From JACZQZ01 sp046756945 (GTDB lineage Bacteria; Pseudomonadota; Alphaproteobacteria; Rhodospirillales; 2-02-FULL-58-16), in assembly GCA_046756945.1 (NCBI GenBank), contig JBHHXI010000006.1, positions 1-38,931 on the forward strand: a stretch of DNA of 38,931 nucleotides, in the 5' to 3' direction. The notes under the pieces are model-generated. The model ran no database searches. It was not told the origin of the DNA and saw only the letters and a list, made by a program, of their open reading frames with translations. Position numbers and translations under genes: made by a program. Below are positions 1 through 7,860 of this stretch, piece by piece; positions within the stretch are counted from its first letter, which is position 1; every line of letters starts with the position of its first letter.

Positions 1-56
1 CCCACGACGTGATCTGCACGGCGCTGAAACTGCACGCCGACGGGGGTGGGGGTTAG
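1..56 (+). CDS. 3' end of an unidentified upstream gene
   Basis: The first 56 bases stay open in one frame and end with TAG at 54-56. The visible C-terminus reads HDVICTALKLHADGGGG. The TAG overlaps the TAA of the convergent neighbour by two bases, a layout typical of two real convergent genes. Seventeen codons are too few to assign a family. Confidence 0.4.
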   Translation, partial: HDVICTALKLHADGGGG

Positions 57-877
57 CCGAGCCCGGCGGCGAAGTCCTTGAGGTACTTGAGCCCGGCGAT
101 CGCCCGGCTGCCGTACCACGACACCATCTGGGCGTCGATGGCGGCGAGGCGCACGTCCCGGCAGGGATAGGCGCCGGCGAATTCCTCCAGGTGGGTTTCG
201 GTGAACGGAAAGGGCTCGGAGGAGAACAGCACCACGTCGGTCCGCCTCAGCAGTCCTTCCGTGATGTCGACGGCGGGGTAGCGCACGGCCCTGTCGTGGC
301 CCATGGTCCGCCAGCCGACCAGGGACAGGGTCCTGGCGATATAGGTGTCCCGGGACACGGTCATCCACGGCTTCTTCCAGATGAGGTAGAGGACGGCCCG
401 CTCCGGCAACCCTGCCGCCGAGCGGTGCAGGGTTGCAAGGGCGTCTTCGAAGCGGGCGCACAAGGCCTCGGCCTGGCGCGCACGCCCGAACAGCCCGCCC
501 ATCAGCCGGTAGAGCCGTAGATTGTCGCGGGGCTCCATGGGATGGGTGACGACCACCGCGCACCCGGTGGCGGCGATCTCGTCGACCGCGTCCTTGGGGT
601 TTTCGTCGATGTTGACGATGACGTGGGTGGGGTGGAGCTCCCTGACCCTGTCCAGCTTCACCGTCTTGGTGCCGCCGACGTTGCGCGCCCGCTCGACGTC
701 TCCCTCGGGGTGCACGCAGAACGCGGTGCGCCCGACGACGCTTCCGCCCAGGTCCAGGTCGAACAGCAGCTCGGTAATGCTGGGCACCAGGGAGACGATG
801 CGGACGTCCTCGCCCGCCGGTTCGTGGTCGACCCCGGCGGCGTCGGTGAGGGGGCGTCCGGGCGAAGCGGGGGTCAT
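53..877 (-). CDS. Cobalamin/metal-binding helical-backbone receptor (BtuF-like, no signal peptide)
   Basis: The 274-residue protein has the helical-backbone metal-receptor fold of BtuF/FhuD-type binding proteins. Its start (IVSLVPSITELLFDL, about residues 26-40) is the classic first strand and helix. It is followed by a GRTAFCVHP segment, a VGGTKTVKLDRV segment, and a C-terminal lobe with IWKKPWMTVSRDTYI. Family members bind vitamin B12 or iron chelates for ABC import. I chose the ATG at 875-877. The frame stays open upstream to 1189, but that part is Arg/Pro/Gly-rich antisense-type sequence overlapping the ndk leader. From this ATG no signal peptide or lipobox is visible, so the protein is probably cytoplasmic or a stand-alone binding protein. 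No permease or ATPase gene is adjacent. Family assignment is fairly firm; the ligand is inferred. Confidence 0.8.
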   Translation of the reverse strand: MTPASPGRPLTDAAGVDHEPAGEDVRIVSLVPSITELLFDLDLGGSVVGRTAFCVHPEGDVERARNVGGTKTVKLDRVRELHPTHVIVNIDENPKDAVDEIAATGCAVVVTHPMEPRDNLRLYRLMGGLFGRARQAEALCARFEDALATLHRSAAGLPERAVLYLIWKKPWMTVSRDTYIARTLSLVGWRTMGHDRAVRYPAVDITEGLLRRTDVVLFSSEPFPFTETHLEEFAGAYPCRDVRLAAIDAQMVSWYGSRAIAGLKYLKDFAAGLG

Positions 878-1234
878 CGGAGCGGTCCGTCGGCGGTCTT
901 TCCGCCGTCCGCGCCGGCCGTCGGGCGGCCGCGGCCGCGCCCGGCGCCGGGACGGGTGGGCTCGTCGGGGTACGCCATGGCCGGCGTGATAGCACGGCCG
1001 GCCGCCAAGGGGAACGGGAACGGCCCCGCCACGATTGGCTTGCCAGCGGGCGGGGATGCGCCTATAACGCGCCGACTTCGGCCCCGGGGGGGCACCGGGG
1101 GGTGTCCCCCCGACACCGTATCGGGGAACGCCCCCGCGACCCCCAGGAGCGGGAAAACCGCCCGGCGGCCGCGGGGTCGGACGGGTCATTCCGTCCGATC
1201 AATTCCGATCATCGCATCAGGGGAATGTGGGGGC
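878..1234. other. Gene-free divergent region and ndk leader
   Basis: These 357 bases separate the BtuF-like gene (minus) from ndk (plus). They hold a good sigma70-type promoter for ndk and a GC-rich leader with two hairpins. The first is G6-TGT-C6 at 1097-1111. The second is an 8-bp stem, TCGGACGG with its complement, at 1177-1198 with a six-base loop. The rest is GC-rich, and I see no small gene with a convincing ribosome binding site. Confidence 0.5.
1040..1068 (+). promoter_or_regulatory. Putative sigma70-type promoter of ndk
   Basis: TTGCCA (1040-1045) and TATAAC (1063-1068) are separated by exactly 17 bases. Transcription would start near 1075, giving a leader of about 160 bases before ndk. 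Confidence 0.55.
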
Positions 1235-1657
1235 ATGGCTGTCGAGCGAACCTTGTCGATCATCAAGCCGGACGCCACCGGCCGCAACATCACCGGCAGG
1301 ATCAACACCCAGTTCGAAGACGCGGGGCTGCGCATCGTCGCCCAGAGACGCCTTCATCTCACCCGCGAGCAGGCCGAAGCCTTCTACGCCGTCCACGCCG
1401 AACGGTCGTTCTACGGCGATCTCTGCGAATACATGAGTTCCGGCCCCGTGGTGGCGCAGGTTCTGGAGGGCGAGAACGCCGTCGCGCTGCATCGGGAGAT
1501 CATGGGCGCCACCAACCCGGTCAACGCCGCCGACGGCACCATCCGCAAGCAGTTCGGCCTCAACGTGCAGGAGAACTCGGTGCACGGCTCGGATTCGCCG
1601 GAAAACGCGGCCCAGGAAATCAAGTTCTTCTTCGCCGACATGGACATCGTCGGCTGA
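1235..1657 (+). CDS. ndk: Nucleoside diphosphate kinase
   Basis: The 140-residue protein has the exact usual length of bacterial NDK. It exchanges the terminal phosphate between NTPs and NDPs through a phospho-histidine intermediate, here His117 in the signature NSVHGSDSPE. The nucleotide-binding N-terminus ERTLSIIKPDATGRN is intact. The ATG at 1235 follows an AGGGGA stretch at 1219-1224. The open frame extends far upstream, but that extension has no family resemblance. The gene stands alone behind its own promoter and is convergent with purN. Confidence 0.97.
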   Translation: MAVERTLSIIKPDATGRNITGRINTQFEDAGLRIVAQRRLHLTREQAEAFYAVHAERSFYGDLCEYMSSGPVVAQVLEGENAVALHREIMGATNPVNAADGTIRKQFGLNVQENSVHGSDSPENAAQEIKFFFADMDIVG

Positions 1658-1662
1658 CGGGG

Positions 1663-1681
1663 CGGCCGGCTACGCCGGCCG
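1663..1681 (+). terminator. Hairpin terminator between ndk and purN
   Basis: A perfect GGCCGGC/GCCGGCC stem with a TAC loop (8 bp including the closing C-G) lies 6 bases after the ndk stop, between two convergent genes. The following T tract (GTTTCCCC) is weak. It could work on both strands. Confidence 0.5.
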
Positions 1682-1721
1682 TTTCCCCTTCCCCGCCAGG
1701 CGCCCCCCCGCCGCCCTTTCC

Positions 1722-2375
1722 TCACCCGTCACCGGGGTTCATCAGCACGCCGTCCGGTATTACCGCGCCGTCGATGAGCACGTGCTCGTGCACGACGCGC
1801 ACCCGGCCCTCGGCGATGAGGCGCACCGCCAGCGGATAGATGCGGTGTTCCTGGCTGAGCACCCGGGCGGCCAGGGCGTCGGCGTCGTCGTCCGGATGCA
1901 CGGGCACGGCGGCCTGGACGATGATCGGGCCGTCGTCGACGGCGGGGCGGACGAAGTGGACCGTGCAGCCGGAAATGCGCACACCTGCCTCGACGATCTG
2001 CTCGTGCACGTGCACGCCCTTGAAGGCGGGGAGCAGCGACGGGTGGATGTTGATGAGCCGGCCGCGCCAGCGCCCGACGAAGCCGTCGCCGAGCACCCGC
2101 ATGAAGCCGGCCAGGCAGACGAGCTCCGGTGCGGCCCCGGCAAGCGTCCCGGTGAGCGCGTCTTCGAAGCTTTCGCGGTCTTCGAAGTCCTTGCGTTCGA
2201 CGACGGCGGTGGGAATGCCCGCCTCGTCGGCGCGGCTCAACCCCTGGACGCCGGGGACGTCCGAGATCACGAGGACGATCTCGGCCGGGAAATCGGCGTC
2301 GGCGCAGGCGTCGATCAGGGCCTGCAGGTTGCTGCCCCGCCCCGAGATGAGGACGGCGACCTTCAGGCGCGCCAT
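1722..2375 (-). CDS. purN: Phosphoribosylglycinamide formyltransferase
   Basis: This is the folate-dependent GAR transformylase of purine synthesis (third step). The 217-residue length is normal. The N-terminal strand and loop VAVLISGRGSNLQAL bind phosphoribosyl substrate. The catalytic Asn-His pair is in INIHPSLLPAFKG and the catalytic Asp is in HFVRPAVDDGPII. The ATG at 2373-2375 lies inside the end of purM, overlapping it by 13 bases, so the two are translationally coupled. The frame continues upstream only as shadow sequence within purM. It is convergent with ndk. Confidence 0.96.
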   Translation of the reverse strand: MARLKVAVLISGRGSNLQALIDACADADFPAEIVLVISDVPGVQGLSRADEAGIPTAVVERKDFEDRESFEDALTGTLAGAAPELVCLAGFMRVLGDGFVGRWRGRLINIHPSLLPAFKGVHVHEQIVEAGVRISGCTVHFVRPAVDDGPIIVQAAVPVHPDDDADALAARVLSQEHRIYPLAVRLIAEGRVRVVHEHVLIDGAVIPDGVLMNPGDG

Positions 2376-3457
2376 GCGTCCTCCATGCCGCCGAGGACCA
2401 CCGCCGGGCCGCTGCGCCGGACGATCCGCCCGACCCGGGTCACGGTCTCGCCCGCTTCCGTCAGGACGCGCTCCAGATCCACTGCCCGCTCCGCGTCGGC
2501 GACCACCACCATGCCGATGCCGCAGTTGAAGGTGCGCCCCATCTCCGCCGGCGCAATGCCGCCGGCCCCGGCCAGCCACTTGAACACCGCCGGCAGGACC
2601 CACGCCGTGGCATCGATCTCCGCCGCCAGGCCCTCGGGCAGGACGCGCGGGATGTTGCCGGCCAGGCCGCCGCCGGTGATGTGGGCGAAGGCCCGGACGC
2701 CGCCGGCGCCGAGGGCGGAAAGACAGCCCTTCACATAGATCCGGGTCGGCTCCAGAAGGGCGTCGGCCAGGCTGCGCCCGGGATCGAAGGGCGCCGGCCC
2801 GGCGTAGTCCGCGCCGCTGTCCTCGACGATGCGGCGGACCAGGGAAAAGCCGTTGGCATGGAGCCCGCTGGACGCCAGCCCGAGGACCACGTCGCCCGCC
2901 GCCACCGTCTCGCCGGTGACAAGGCGGTCACGCTCGACGGCGCCGACGGCGAAGCCGGCCAGGTCGTAATCGCCGCGCCTGTACAGGCCCGGCATCTCCG
3001 CCGTCTCGCCGCCGATGAGCGCGCAGCCGGCCCGGCGGCAGCCTTCGGCGATGCCGGCGAGGAGGCTTTTGCCCGCCTCCACGTCCAGTGCGCCGGTGGC
3101 ATAATAGTCGAGGAAGAACAAGGGTTCCGCCCCCTGCACCACGAGGTCGTTGACGCACATGGCGACAAGGTCGATGCCCACCCGGTCGTGCCGGCCGGCG
3201 GCGGTGGCCACCATGAGCTTGGTGCCGACACCGTCGGTGCCGGCGACGAGGATAGGATCCCGGTATCCCGCCTCCTTGAGATCGAACAGGGCGCCGAAGC
3301 CGCCGAGCTCGGCGGTGGCGCCCGGGCGCGCGGTGGCCCGGGCCAGGGGCTCGACGGCCTCGATCAACGCCTGGGCGGCGTCGATGTCGACGCCGGCATT
3401 TTTGTAGGTGAGGTTGGAAAGGCCCTTGCGGTTGGTAATGCCTTCCTCCTCCGGCAC
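2363..3457 (-). CDS. purM: Phosphoribosylformylglycinamidine cyclo-ligase (AIR synthetase)
   Basis: PurM makes aminoimidazole ribotide from FGAM with ATP (fifth step of purine synthesis). Family landmarks are LTYKNAGVDIDA near the N-terminus, the conserved GTDGVGTKL loop, VNDLVVQGAEPLFFLDYYATG, and GGETAEMPG. At 364 residues it is slightly long. The frame opens with GTG at 3455-3457; no other ATG, GTG or TTG occurs before the conserved LTYKNAGVD segment. A strong AGGAGG-type stretch lies within the first codons, directly before an in-frame ATT, so the exact start is uncertain. purN follows with a 13-base overlap. A promoter candidate lies at 3480-3508. Confidence 0.96.
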   Translation of the reverse strand: MPEEEGITNRKGLSNLTYKNAGVDIDAAQALIEAVEPLARATARPGATAELGGFGALFDLKEAGYRDPILVAGTDGVGTKLMVATAAGRHDRVGIDLVAMCVNDLVVQGAEPLFFLDYYATGALDVEAGKSLLAGIAEGCRRAGCALIGGETAEMPGLYRRGDYDLAGFAVGAVERDRLVTGETVAAGDVVLGLASSGLHANGFSLVRRIVEDSGADYAGPAPFDPGRSLADALLEPTRIYVKGCLSALGAGGVRAFAHITGGGLAGNIPRVLPEGLAAEIDATAWVLPAVFKWLAGAGGIAPAEMGRTFNCGIGMVVVADAERAVDLERVLTEAGETVTRVGRIVRRSGPAVVLGGMEDAWRA

Positions 3458-3479
3458 AACGTGCTATTACCCTCCTATT

Positions 3480-3508
3480 ATGATAGAGGGTATCAAATAG
3501 GGTACCAA
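3480..3508 (-). promoter_or_regulatory. Putative purMN promoter
   Basis: Read on the minus strand, TTGGTA (3508-3503) and TATCAT (3485-3480) are separated by 17 bases. Transcription would start near 3473, leaving a very short leader before the GTG. The -35 box sits inside a tandem 12-bp direct repeat. Confidence 0.4.
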
Positions 3509-3511
3509 ATT
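3488..3511 (+). repeat. Tandem 12-bp direct repeat in the purM/DUF2066 divergent region
   Basis: GGGTATCAAATA at 3488-3499 is followed immediately by GGGTACCAAATT at 3500-3511, matching at 10 of 12 positions. It overlaps the predicted purM -35 box, so it could be an operator. The binding protein is unknown. Confidence 0.4.
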
Positions 3512-3559
3512 ACGTACCGTTCGAGAGGGCCGACGATACTGTATCCGGGACGGTTTGCA

Positions 3560-4714
3560 ATGATCGATCGCGGCCGGCTTTTCGCCATGTGCAAGGCGCC
3601 CCTTTTCGCGTTCGCCGCCGCTGTGCTGGTTGCCGCCGGGGCCGGAACCGATGGCGCCCGCGCGCAGGCGGTCGACGTCTTCGAGGTCGCGGGGGTGGAC
3701 GTGGACGTGACCGCGAAGACGGCGGCGGCGGCGCGCGAGGAGGCGCTGGTCGACGGCGAGCGGCGCGCCTTCCGGCGCCTGCTCGAGCGCCTCACCCTGC
3801 TCGCCGACCGCGACCGGCTGCCCGACTTCACCCACGACGAGATCACGGCCTACGTCAAGGATTTCTCGATCGCCAAGGAGAAGGCGTCCGCCGTGCGCTA
3901 TCTCGCCACCCTGAATTTCCATTTCAGGGCGGAAGACGTGCGCCGGCTTCTCATCGACTATGCCCTGCCCTTTGCCGAGACCAAAAGCAAGCCGCTCCTG
4001 GTCCTGCCCGTATACCAGGCGGCGGGGGCGCTGATGTTGTGGGACGACCCCAACCCCTGGCGCGATGCATGGGCGGAGCGCCCGACCGTGGACGGCCTGG
4101 TGCCGCTGGTGCTGCCCCTGGGGGACCTGTCGGACATCGCCGCCATCGGGGCCGAGCAGGCGGTCAAGGGGGACACCCAGCGCCTGACCGCCATCGCCGC
4201 CAAGTACCGCGCCGGCGACACCCTGGTCGCCCACGGCATCCTGCGCCTGAACACCCGGCGCGGGCTGCCCGACCTGGAGGTCTACCTCACCCGCTACGGC
4301 ACGGCGCTCCAGGAACACACCGTGGTCCGCACCTTCGCCGCCGCCCGGGACGAAAGTCTCGAGGAGTTGTTGCGACGGGCGGCGGCCGTGTTGGCCCGGC
4401 AGGTGGAGGACAACTGGAAGCGGGACAACCTGTTGCAGTTCGGGCGGCCGGCGGTTCTGGCGGTGACGGTGCGGATCAAGAGTCTCGGCGACTGGCTGGT
4501 GGTGCGCAAGCGGCTCGCCGGCGTGGCCGTGATCCGCCGTGCCGACCTGGCGCTTCTGTCCCGCACAAAGGTGCGGGTCAACCTGAATTACATCGGGGAA
4601 TCCGACCAGCTGACCCTGGCCCTGGAGCAGGCGGATCTGACTTTGTCGAGGGAAGGCGACGAATGGATTTTGGGCCTCAGGCCGGCGTCCTCGACGGCGA
4701 GAGCGCGGCCGTAG
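3560..4714 (+). CDS. DUF2066-family exported protein
   Basis: The 384-residue protein matches the DUF2066 type found in alphaproteobacteria beside purM and hdaA. A hydrophobic segment at about residues 13-34 ending GARAQA looks like a signal peptide, so the mature protein should be periplasmic. Residues 38-150 carry the recognisable repeat-like start (VDVDVTAKTAAAAREEAL, RRAFRRLLERLT, and ITAYVKDFSI). The C-terminal half (about 280-375) resembles a small domain with SLGDWLVVRKRL and LNYIGESDQLTLAL. The function is unknown. I chose ATG 3560; MCKAPLF nine codons later is an alternative. It is divergent from purM and 15 bases before the phosphatidyltransferase gene, probably in one operon. Confidence 0.8.
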   Translation: MIDRGRLFAMCKAPLFAFAAAVLVAAGAGTDGARAQAVDVFEVAGVDVDVTAKTAAAAREEALVDGERRAFRRLLERLTLLADRDRLPDFTHDEITAYVKDFSIAKEKASAVRYLATLNFHFRAEDVRRLLIDYALPFAETKSKPLLVLPVYQAAGALMLWDDPNPWRDAWAERPTVDGLVPLVLPLGDLSDIAAIGAEQAVKGDTQRLTAIAAKYRAGDTLVAHGILRLNTRRGLPDLEVYLTRYGTALQEHTVVRTFAAARDESLEELLRRAAAVLARQVEDNWKRDNLLQFGRPAVLAVTVRIKSLGDWLVVRKRLAGVAVIRRADLALLSRTKVRVNLNYIGESDQLTLALEQADLTLSREGDEWILGLRPASSTARARP

Positions 4715-4729
4715 CGCAGCCGTGGGCCG

Positions 4730-5287
4730 GTGAATCTTCCCAACGTCATCTCGCTTGGACGCCTGCTGGCCGTGCCGGTGGCCGTATGGCTGGTCCTCAG
4801 CGGCCAGGTCCTCTTCGCCTTCTGGGTGTTTGTCGCCGCCGGCGTCAGCGACGCCGTGGACGGGTTCATCGCCAAGCGTTTCAACGCCGAGACCGAGTTC
4901 GGCCGATACCTCGACCCGATCGCCGATAAGGTGCTTCTGGTCAGCGTCTACCTCGCGCTCGGCAACGAAGGGTATCTGGAAACCTGGCTCGTCATCATGG
5001 TGGTGTTTCGCGACGCGCTCATCGTCGGCGGCGCGCTTTTGTTCCAGACCCTGACCCAGTCGCTGAGCATGCAGCCGCTGAAGGTCAGCAAGGTCAACAC
5101 GGCGGCCCAGATCGTGCTTGCCGCCGTCGTCCTCGGCGTCAACGGATATGCGGTCGCCGGCGATGGCGTGGTCGAGGGCGTGGTCGACGTACTGGTCTAC
5201 GCGGTGACCGTGACCACCCTGCTTTCGGGCGGCGCCTACGTGGTGACATGGAGCCGCCGCGCCGCCGCCATGGAGGAACGGGATTGA
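4730..5287 (+). CDS. CDP-alcohol phosphatidyltransferase family protein
   Basis: This 185-residue multi-spanning membrane enzyme has the CDP-alcohol phosphotransferase signature: D41, D44-G45, A48-K49, G58, D62 and D66 within SDAVDGFIAKRF and EFGRYLDPIADK. The consensus Arg is replaced by Lys49. Family members transfer a phosphatidyl group from CDP-diacylglycerol to an alcohol (PgsA, cardiolipin synthase, PssA). PgsA-like size fits, but this hdaA-linked paralogue may use another acceptor, so no symbol is given. The start is GTG 4730. The stop TGA (5285-5287) overlaps the TTG start of the next gene. Confidence 0.85.
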   Translation: MNLPNVISLGRLLAVPVAVWLVLSGQVLFAFWVFVAAGVSDAVDGFIAKRFNAETEFGRYLDPIADKVLLVSVYLALGNEGYLETWLVIMVVFRDALIVGGALLFQTLTQSLSMQPLKVSKVNTAAQIVLAAVVLGVNGYAVAGDGVVEGVVDVLVYAVTVTTLLSGGAYVVTWSRRAAAMEERD

Positions 5288-6345
5288 CCAGGGAAATGCG
5301 CATCGTGCTGTGGACGGCGGGTTTCGCGGCCCTCGCCCTGCTGCTTCACCTGTTGAGCGGTATTCTGTTGCCCTTCGTCGTCGGCGTGGCGATTGCCTAC
5401 TTCGTCGACCCGGTGGCCGACAGGCTGGAAAAGTGGGGGTGTTCGCGGACGCTTGCCACGTGCCTGATCGTCGCCGCCTTCTTCGTCGTCTTCGGCGGCG
5501 GGCTGGTGCTTCTGTTTCCCCTGCTTCAGGCGCAAATCGTCGGGCTTGTTTCGCAGATTCCCGATTTCGTCGACGGCCTGCGCGCCTTCGCAGAACCCTA
5601 TGTGGACCGGCTCCGCGCCGACCTCAAGCCGGAAGACATGCAGCGCCTCCAGGACGCCGCGCAAACCTACGCCGGCAGGATCATCGAGTGGATCACCGCC
5701 TTGCTCGCCGGCCTGTGGAGCGGCGGCGGCGCCTTTCTTCACCTTCTGTCGCTGGTCATCATCACGCCGGTCGTCGCGTTTTACCTGGTGCGCGACTGGG
5801 ACAGGATCGTCGCGCACGTGGATTCCCTTCTGCCGGTGACGGCGGCGCCCACCATCCGCGAGCAGGTGGGGAAAATCGACAGCACGATCTCCGCCTTCGT
5901 CCGCGGCCAGGCGACCGTGTGCCTGATTCTGTCGGCCTTCTACGCCGTGGCCCTGACCCTGATCGGATTGCCGTTCGGCCTTCTGGTCGGGATCGGCGCC
6001 GGCGTGATCTCCTTTATCCCCTACGTCGGCGCGTCGGCGGGGCTGATCGTCGGCCTGGCCATCGCCTACGCCCACTTCGACCAGTGGACGCCGATCATCG
6101 GCGTGGCGGCGGTGTTCCTGGCCGGCCAGACGGCCGAGAGCTATGTGCTGACCCCGAGGCTGGTGGGGGACCGGGTGGGGCTGCATCCCGTCTGGGTCAT
6201 GTTCGCCCTGCTCGCCGGTGGCGCGCTGTTTGGTTTCACCGGCGTCCTGCTGGCCGTTCCGGCGGCGGCGGTGATCGGCGTTGTGGTCCGCTTCGCCATC
6301 GCACGCTACAGGGACAGCGACCTGTATCAGGGCGGCGGCCCTTGA
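5284..6345 (+). CDS. AI-2E family transporter (PerM/YdiK-like permease)
   Basis: The 353-residue membrane protein has the AI-2E transporter pattern. There are hydrophobic helices at the N-terminus (VLWTAGFAALALLLHLLSGI), a long amphipathic central stretch, and a C-terminal helix cluster with LVGIGAGVISFIPYVGA and FALLAGGALFGFTGVLLAVP. The family includes autoinducer-2 exporters, Na+/H+ antiporters and permeases of unknown substrate. I chose TTG 5284, which overlaps the previous stop as TTGA and has a GGAGG at 5271-5276; ATG 5296 is the alternative. In alphaproteobacteria this gene typically precedes hdaA, as here. Confidence 0.88.
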   Translation: MTREMRIVLWTAGFAALALLLHLLSGILLPFVVGVAIAYFVDPVADRLEKWGCSRTLATCLIVAAFFVVFGGGLVLLFPLLQAQIVGLVSQIPDFVDGLRAFAEPYVDRLRADLKPEDMQRLQDAAQTYAGRIIEWITALLAGLWSGGGAFLHLLSLVIITPVVAFYLVRDWDRIVAHVDSLLPVTAAPTIREQVGKIDSTISAFVRGQATVCLILSAFYAVALTLIGLPFGLLVGIGAGVISFIPYVGASAGLIVGLAIAYAHFDQWTPIIGVAAVFLAGQTAESYVLTPRLVGDRVGLHPVWVMFALLAGGALFGFTGVLLAVPAAAVIGVVVRFAIARYRDSDLYQGGGP

Positions 6346-7025
6346 GCGCCGGCGCGCAACTGCCCCTCGACTTCGATCACCGCCCCGCGTTGTCGGGCGA
6401 GGACTTCCTCGTCGCCCCGGGCAACGCCGGCGCCGTCGCCTGGCTCGACCGCTGGCCCGACTGGCCGGGGCCCCTGTTGGCCGTCCACGGTCCCGCCGGC
6501 TGCGGCAAGACCCATTTGGCCCAGGTGTTCATGGCGGCAAGCGGGGCGCGGGCGATCGGCGCCGACGCGCTCGGCGGCACCGAGCCGGAGCACCTGCTGG
6601 CCGGGACCAGGGCGTGCGTGGTCGAGGACGCGGAGGCCGTTCTCGGCGGAGACCTGGAGGAGGCGCTCCTGCACCTGTACAACACGGTCCAGGAAACGGG
6701 CCGCCACATGGTGCTGACGGCGCGCCGTGCGCCGGCGCGCTGGCCGGTGCGCCTGGCCGATCTGCGATCGCGCCTGAAGGCTGCCGCCGCCGTCGGCATC
6801 GGGCCGCCCGACGACCCGTTGATCACCGCGGTGATCGTCAAGCTGTTCGCCGACCGCCAGTTGCGGGTGGACGCGGACGTGGTGTCGTTCATGCTGACGC
6901 GCATGGAGCGCTCGTTCGAGACGGCGCGGACCCTGGTCGCCGCCGTCGACCGCGCCGCCCTGGCCGAACGCCGCAACATCACGGTGCCCCTGGTCAGGGG
7001 CGTGATGGAGGAAATGCACTCGTAG
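6342..7025 (+). CDS. hdaA: DnaA regulatory inactivator HdaA
   Basis: HdaA is a DnaA-like AAA+ protein that, with the DNA polymerase sliding clamp, promotes ATP hydrolysis by DnaA and limits re-initiation of replication. The 227-residue length fits. The clamp-binding motif QLPLDF sits at residues 6-11, exactly where Hda carries it. Walker A is GPAGCGKT at 50-57, and a relaxed Walker B lies in RACVVEDAEAV. The C-terminal half is the AAA+ lid, with LKAAAAVGI and FETARTLVAAVD. The TTG start at 6342 overlaps the permease stop as TTGA, indicating translational coupling. Confidence 0.92.
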   Translation: MSAGAQLPLDFDHRPALSGEDFLVAPGNAGAVAWLDRWPDWPGPLLAVHGPAGCGKTHLAQVFMAASGARAIGADALGGTEPEHLLAGTRACVVEDAEAVLGGDLEEALLHLYNTVQETGRHMVLTARRAPARWPVRLADLRSRLKAAAAVGIGPPDDPLITAVIVKLFADRQLRVDADVVSFMLTRMERSFETARTLVAAVDRAALAERRNITVPLVRGVMEEMHS

Positions 7026-7040
7026 AGGGGGAGGCTTCTC

Positions 7041-7820
7041 ATGGATTTGGGGATCGCCGGAAAGACGGCGCTGGTGTGCGCCGCCAGCAAGGGTCTGGGC
7101 AGGGCGTGCGCCATGTCCCTGGCGCGCGAGGGGGCGGCCGTGACCATCGTCGCCCGCACGCCCGGGCCGCTGGAAGCGACGGCCGAAGACATCCGCGCCG
7201 CCACCGGCGCGCCGGTGCAGACCGTGGCCGCCGACATCACCACCGAGGACGGGCGCGGCGCGGCACTGGCCGCCCTCCCCGACCCCGACATCCTGATCAA
7301 CAACGCCGGCGGCCCGCCGCCCGGCGACTTCCGCGACTGGGAGCGGGACGACTGGATCGCGGCGCTGGACGCCAACATGCTGAGCGCCATCTTCCTCATC
7401 AAGGCGACGGTGGACGGCATGATCGCGCGGCGTTTCGGGCGCGTCGTCAACATCACCTCGAGCGCGGTCAAGGCGCCCATCGAAATCCTCGGCCTGTCGA
7501 ACGGGGCGCGCGCCGGCCTCACCGGCTTCATCGCCGGCGTCGCCCGCAAGACCGTGCGCCAGAACGTGACCATCAACAACCTGCTGCCCGGCGCCTTCGA
7601 CACCGATCGCTTTCATGCCAACGTGGAGGCGGGGGCGAAGCGGGCGGGACGTCCCGCCGCCGACATCCTCGCCGAGCGCATGGCCGCCACCCCGGCCGGG
7701 CGCATCGGCGACCCGGCCGAGTTCGGCGACGCCTGCGCCTACCTGTGCAGCGCCCAGGCGGCCTACATCACCGGGCAGAATATGCTCATCGACGGCGGCG
7801 CCTATCCGGGGACGTTCTGA
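7041..7820 (+). CDS. SDR-fold protein with substituted catalytic Tyr/Lys
   Basis: The 259-residue protein is a short-chain dehydrogenase/reductase related to 3-oxoacyl-ACP reductases. It has the cofactor loop CAASKGLGRA (about 13-22), the INNAGG motif at 86-91, an active-site-region serine (S140/S141), and a C-terminal ITGQNMLIDGGAYPG. The usual YxxxK at the active site is replaced by S153-N-G-A-R157 (LSNGARAGL). This variant occurs in a divergent SDR branch, so the substrate and even the catalysis are uncertain. A GGGGGAGG ribosome binding site (7025-7032) precedes ATG 7041. It sits between hdaA and a minus-strand gene, where ppk-ppx often lies in relatives. Confidence 0.85.
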   Translation: MDLGIAGKTALVCAASKGLGRACAMSLAREGAAVTIVARTPGPLEATAEDIRAATGAPVQTVAADITTEDGRGAALAALPDPDILINNAGGPPPGDFRDWERDDWIAALDANMLSAIFLIKATVDGMIARRFGRVVNITSSAVKAPIEILGLSNGARAGLTGFIAGVARKTVRQNVTINNLLPGAFDTDRFHANVEAGAKRAGRPAADILAERMAATPAGRIGDPAEFGDACAYLCSAQAAYITGQNMLIDGGAYPGTF

Positions 7821-7833
7821 GGGATTCGGCGGC

Positions 7834-7858
7834 GCGGCGGGCCGGCCCCGCCCGCCGC
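7834..7858. terminator. GC-rich hairpin between convergent genes
   Basis: GCGGCGGG (7834-7841) pairs with CCCGCCGC (7851-7858) around a nine-base loop, between the SDR stop and the stop of the minus-strand PAS gene. There is no T run, so intrinsic termination is only plausible. Confidence 0.35.
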
Positions 7859-7860
7859 AT

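Noticed and set aside
878..1189. N-terminal extension of the BtuF-like protein
   Set aside because: It is Arg/Pro/Gly-rich sequence overlapping the ndk promoter and leader; the conserved fold begins shortly after ATG 877.
542..1234. In-frame upstream extension of ndk by about 230 codons
   Set aside because: The extension is antisense to the BtuF-like gene, has no family resemblance, and NDK from ATG 1235 already has its full 140 residues.
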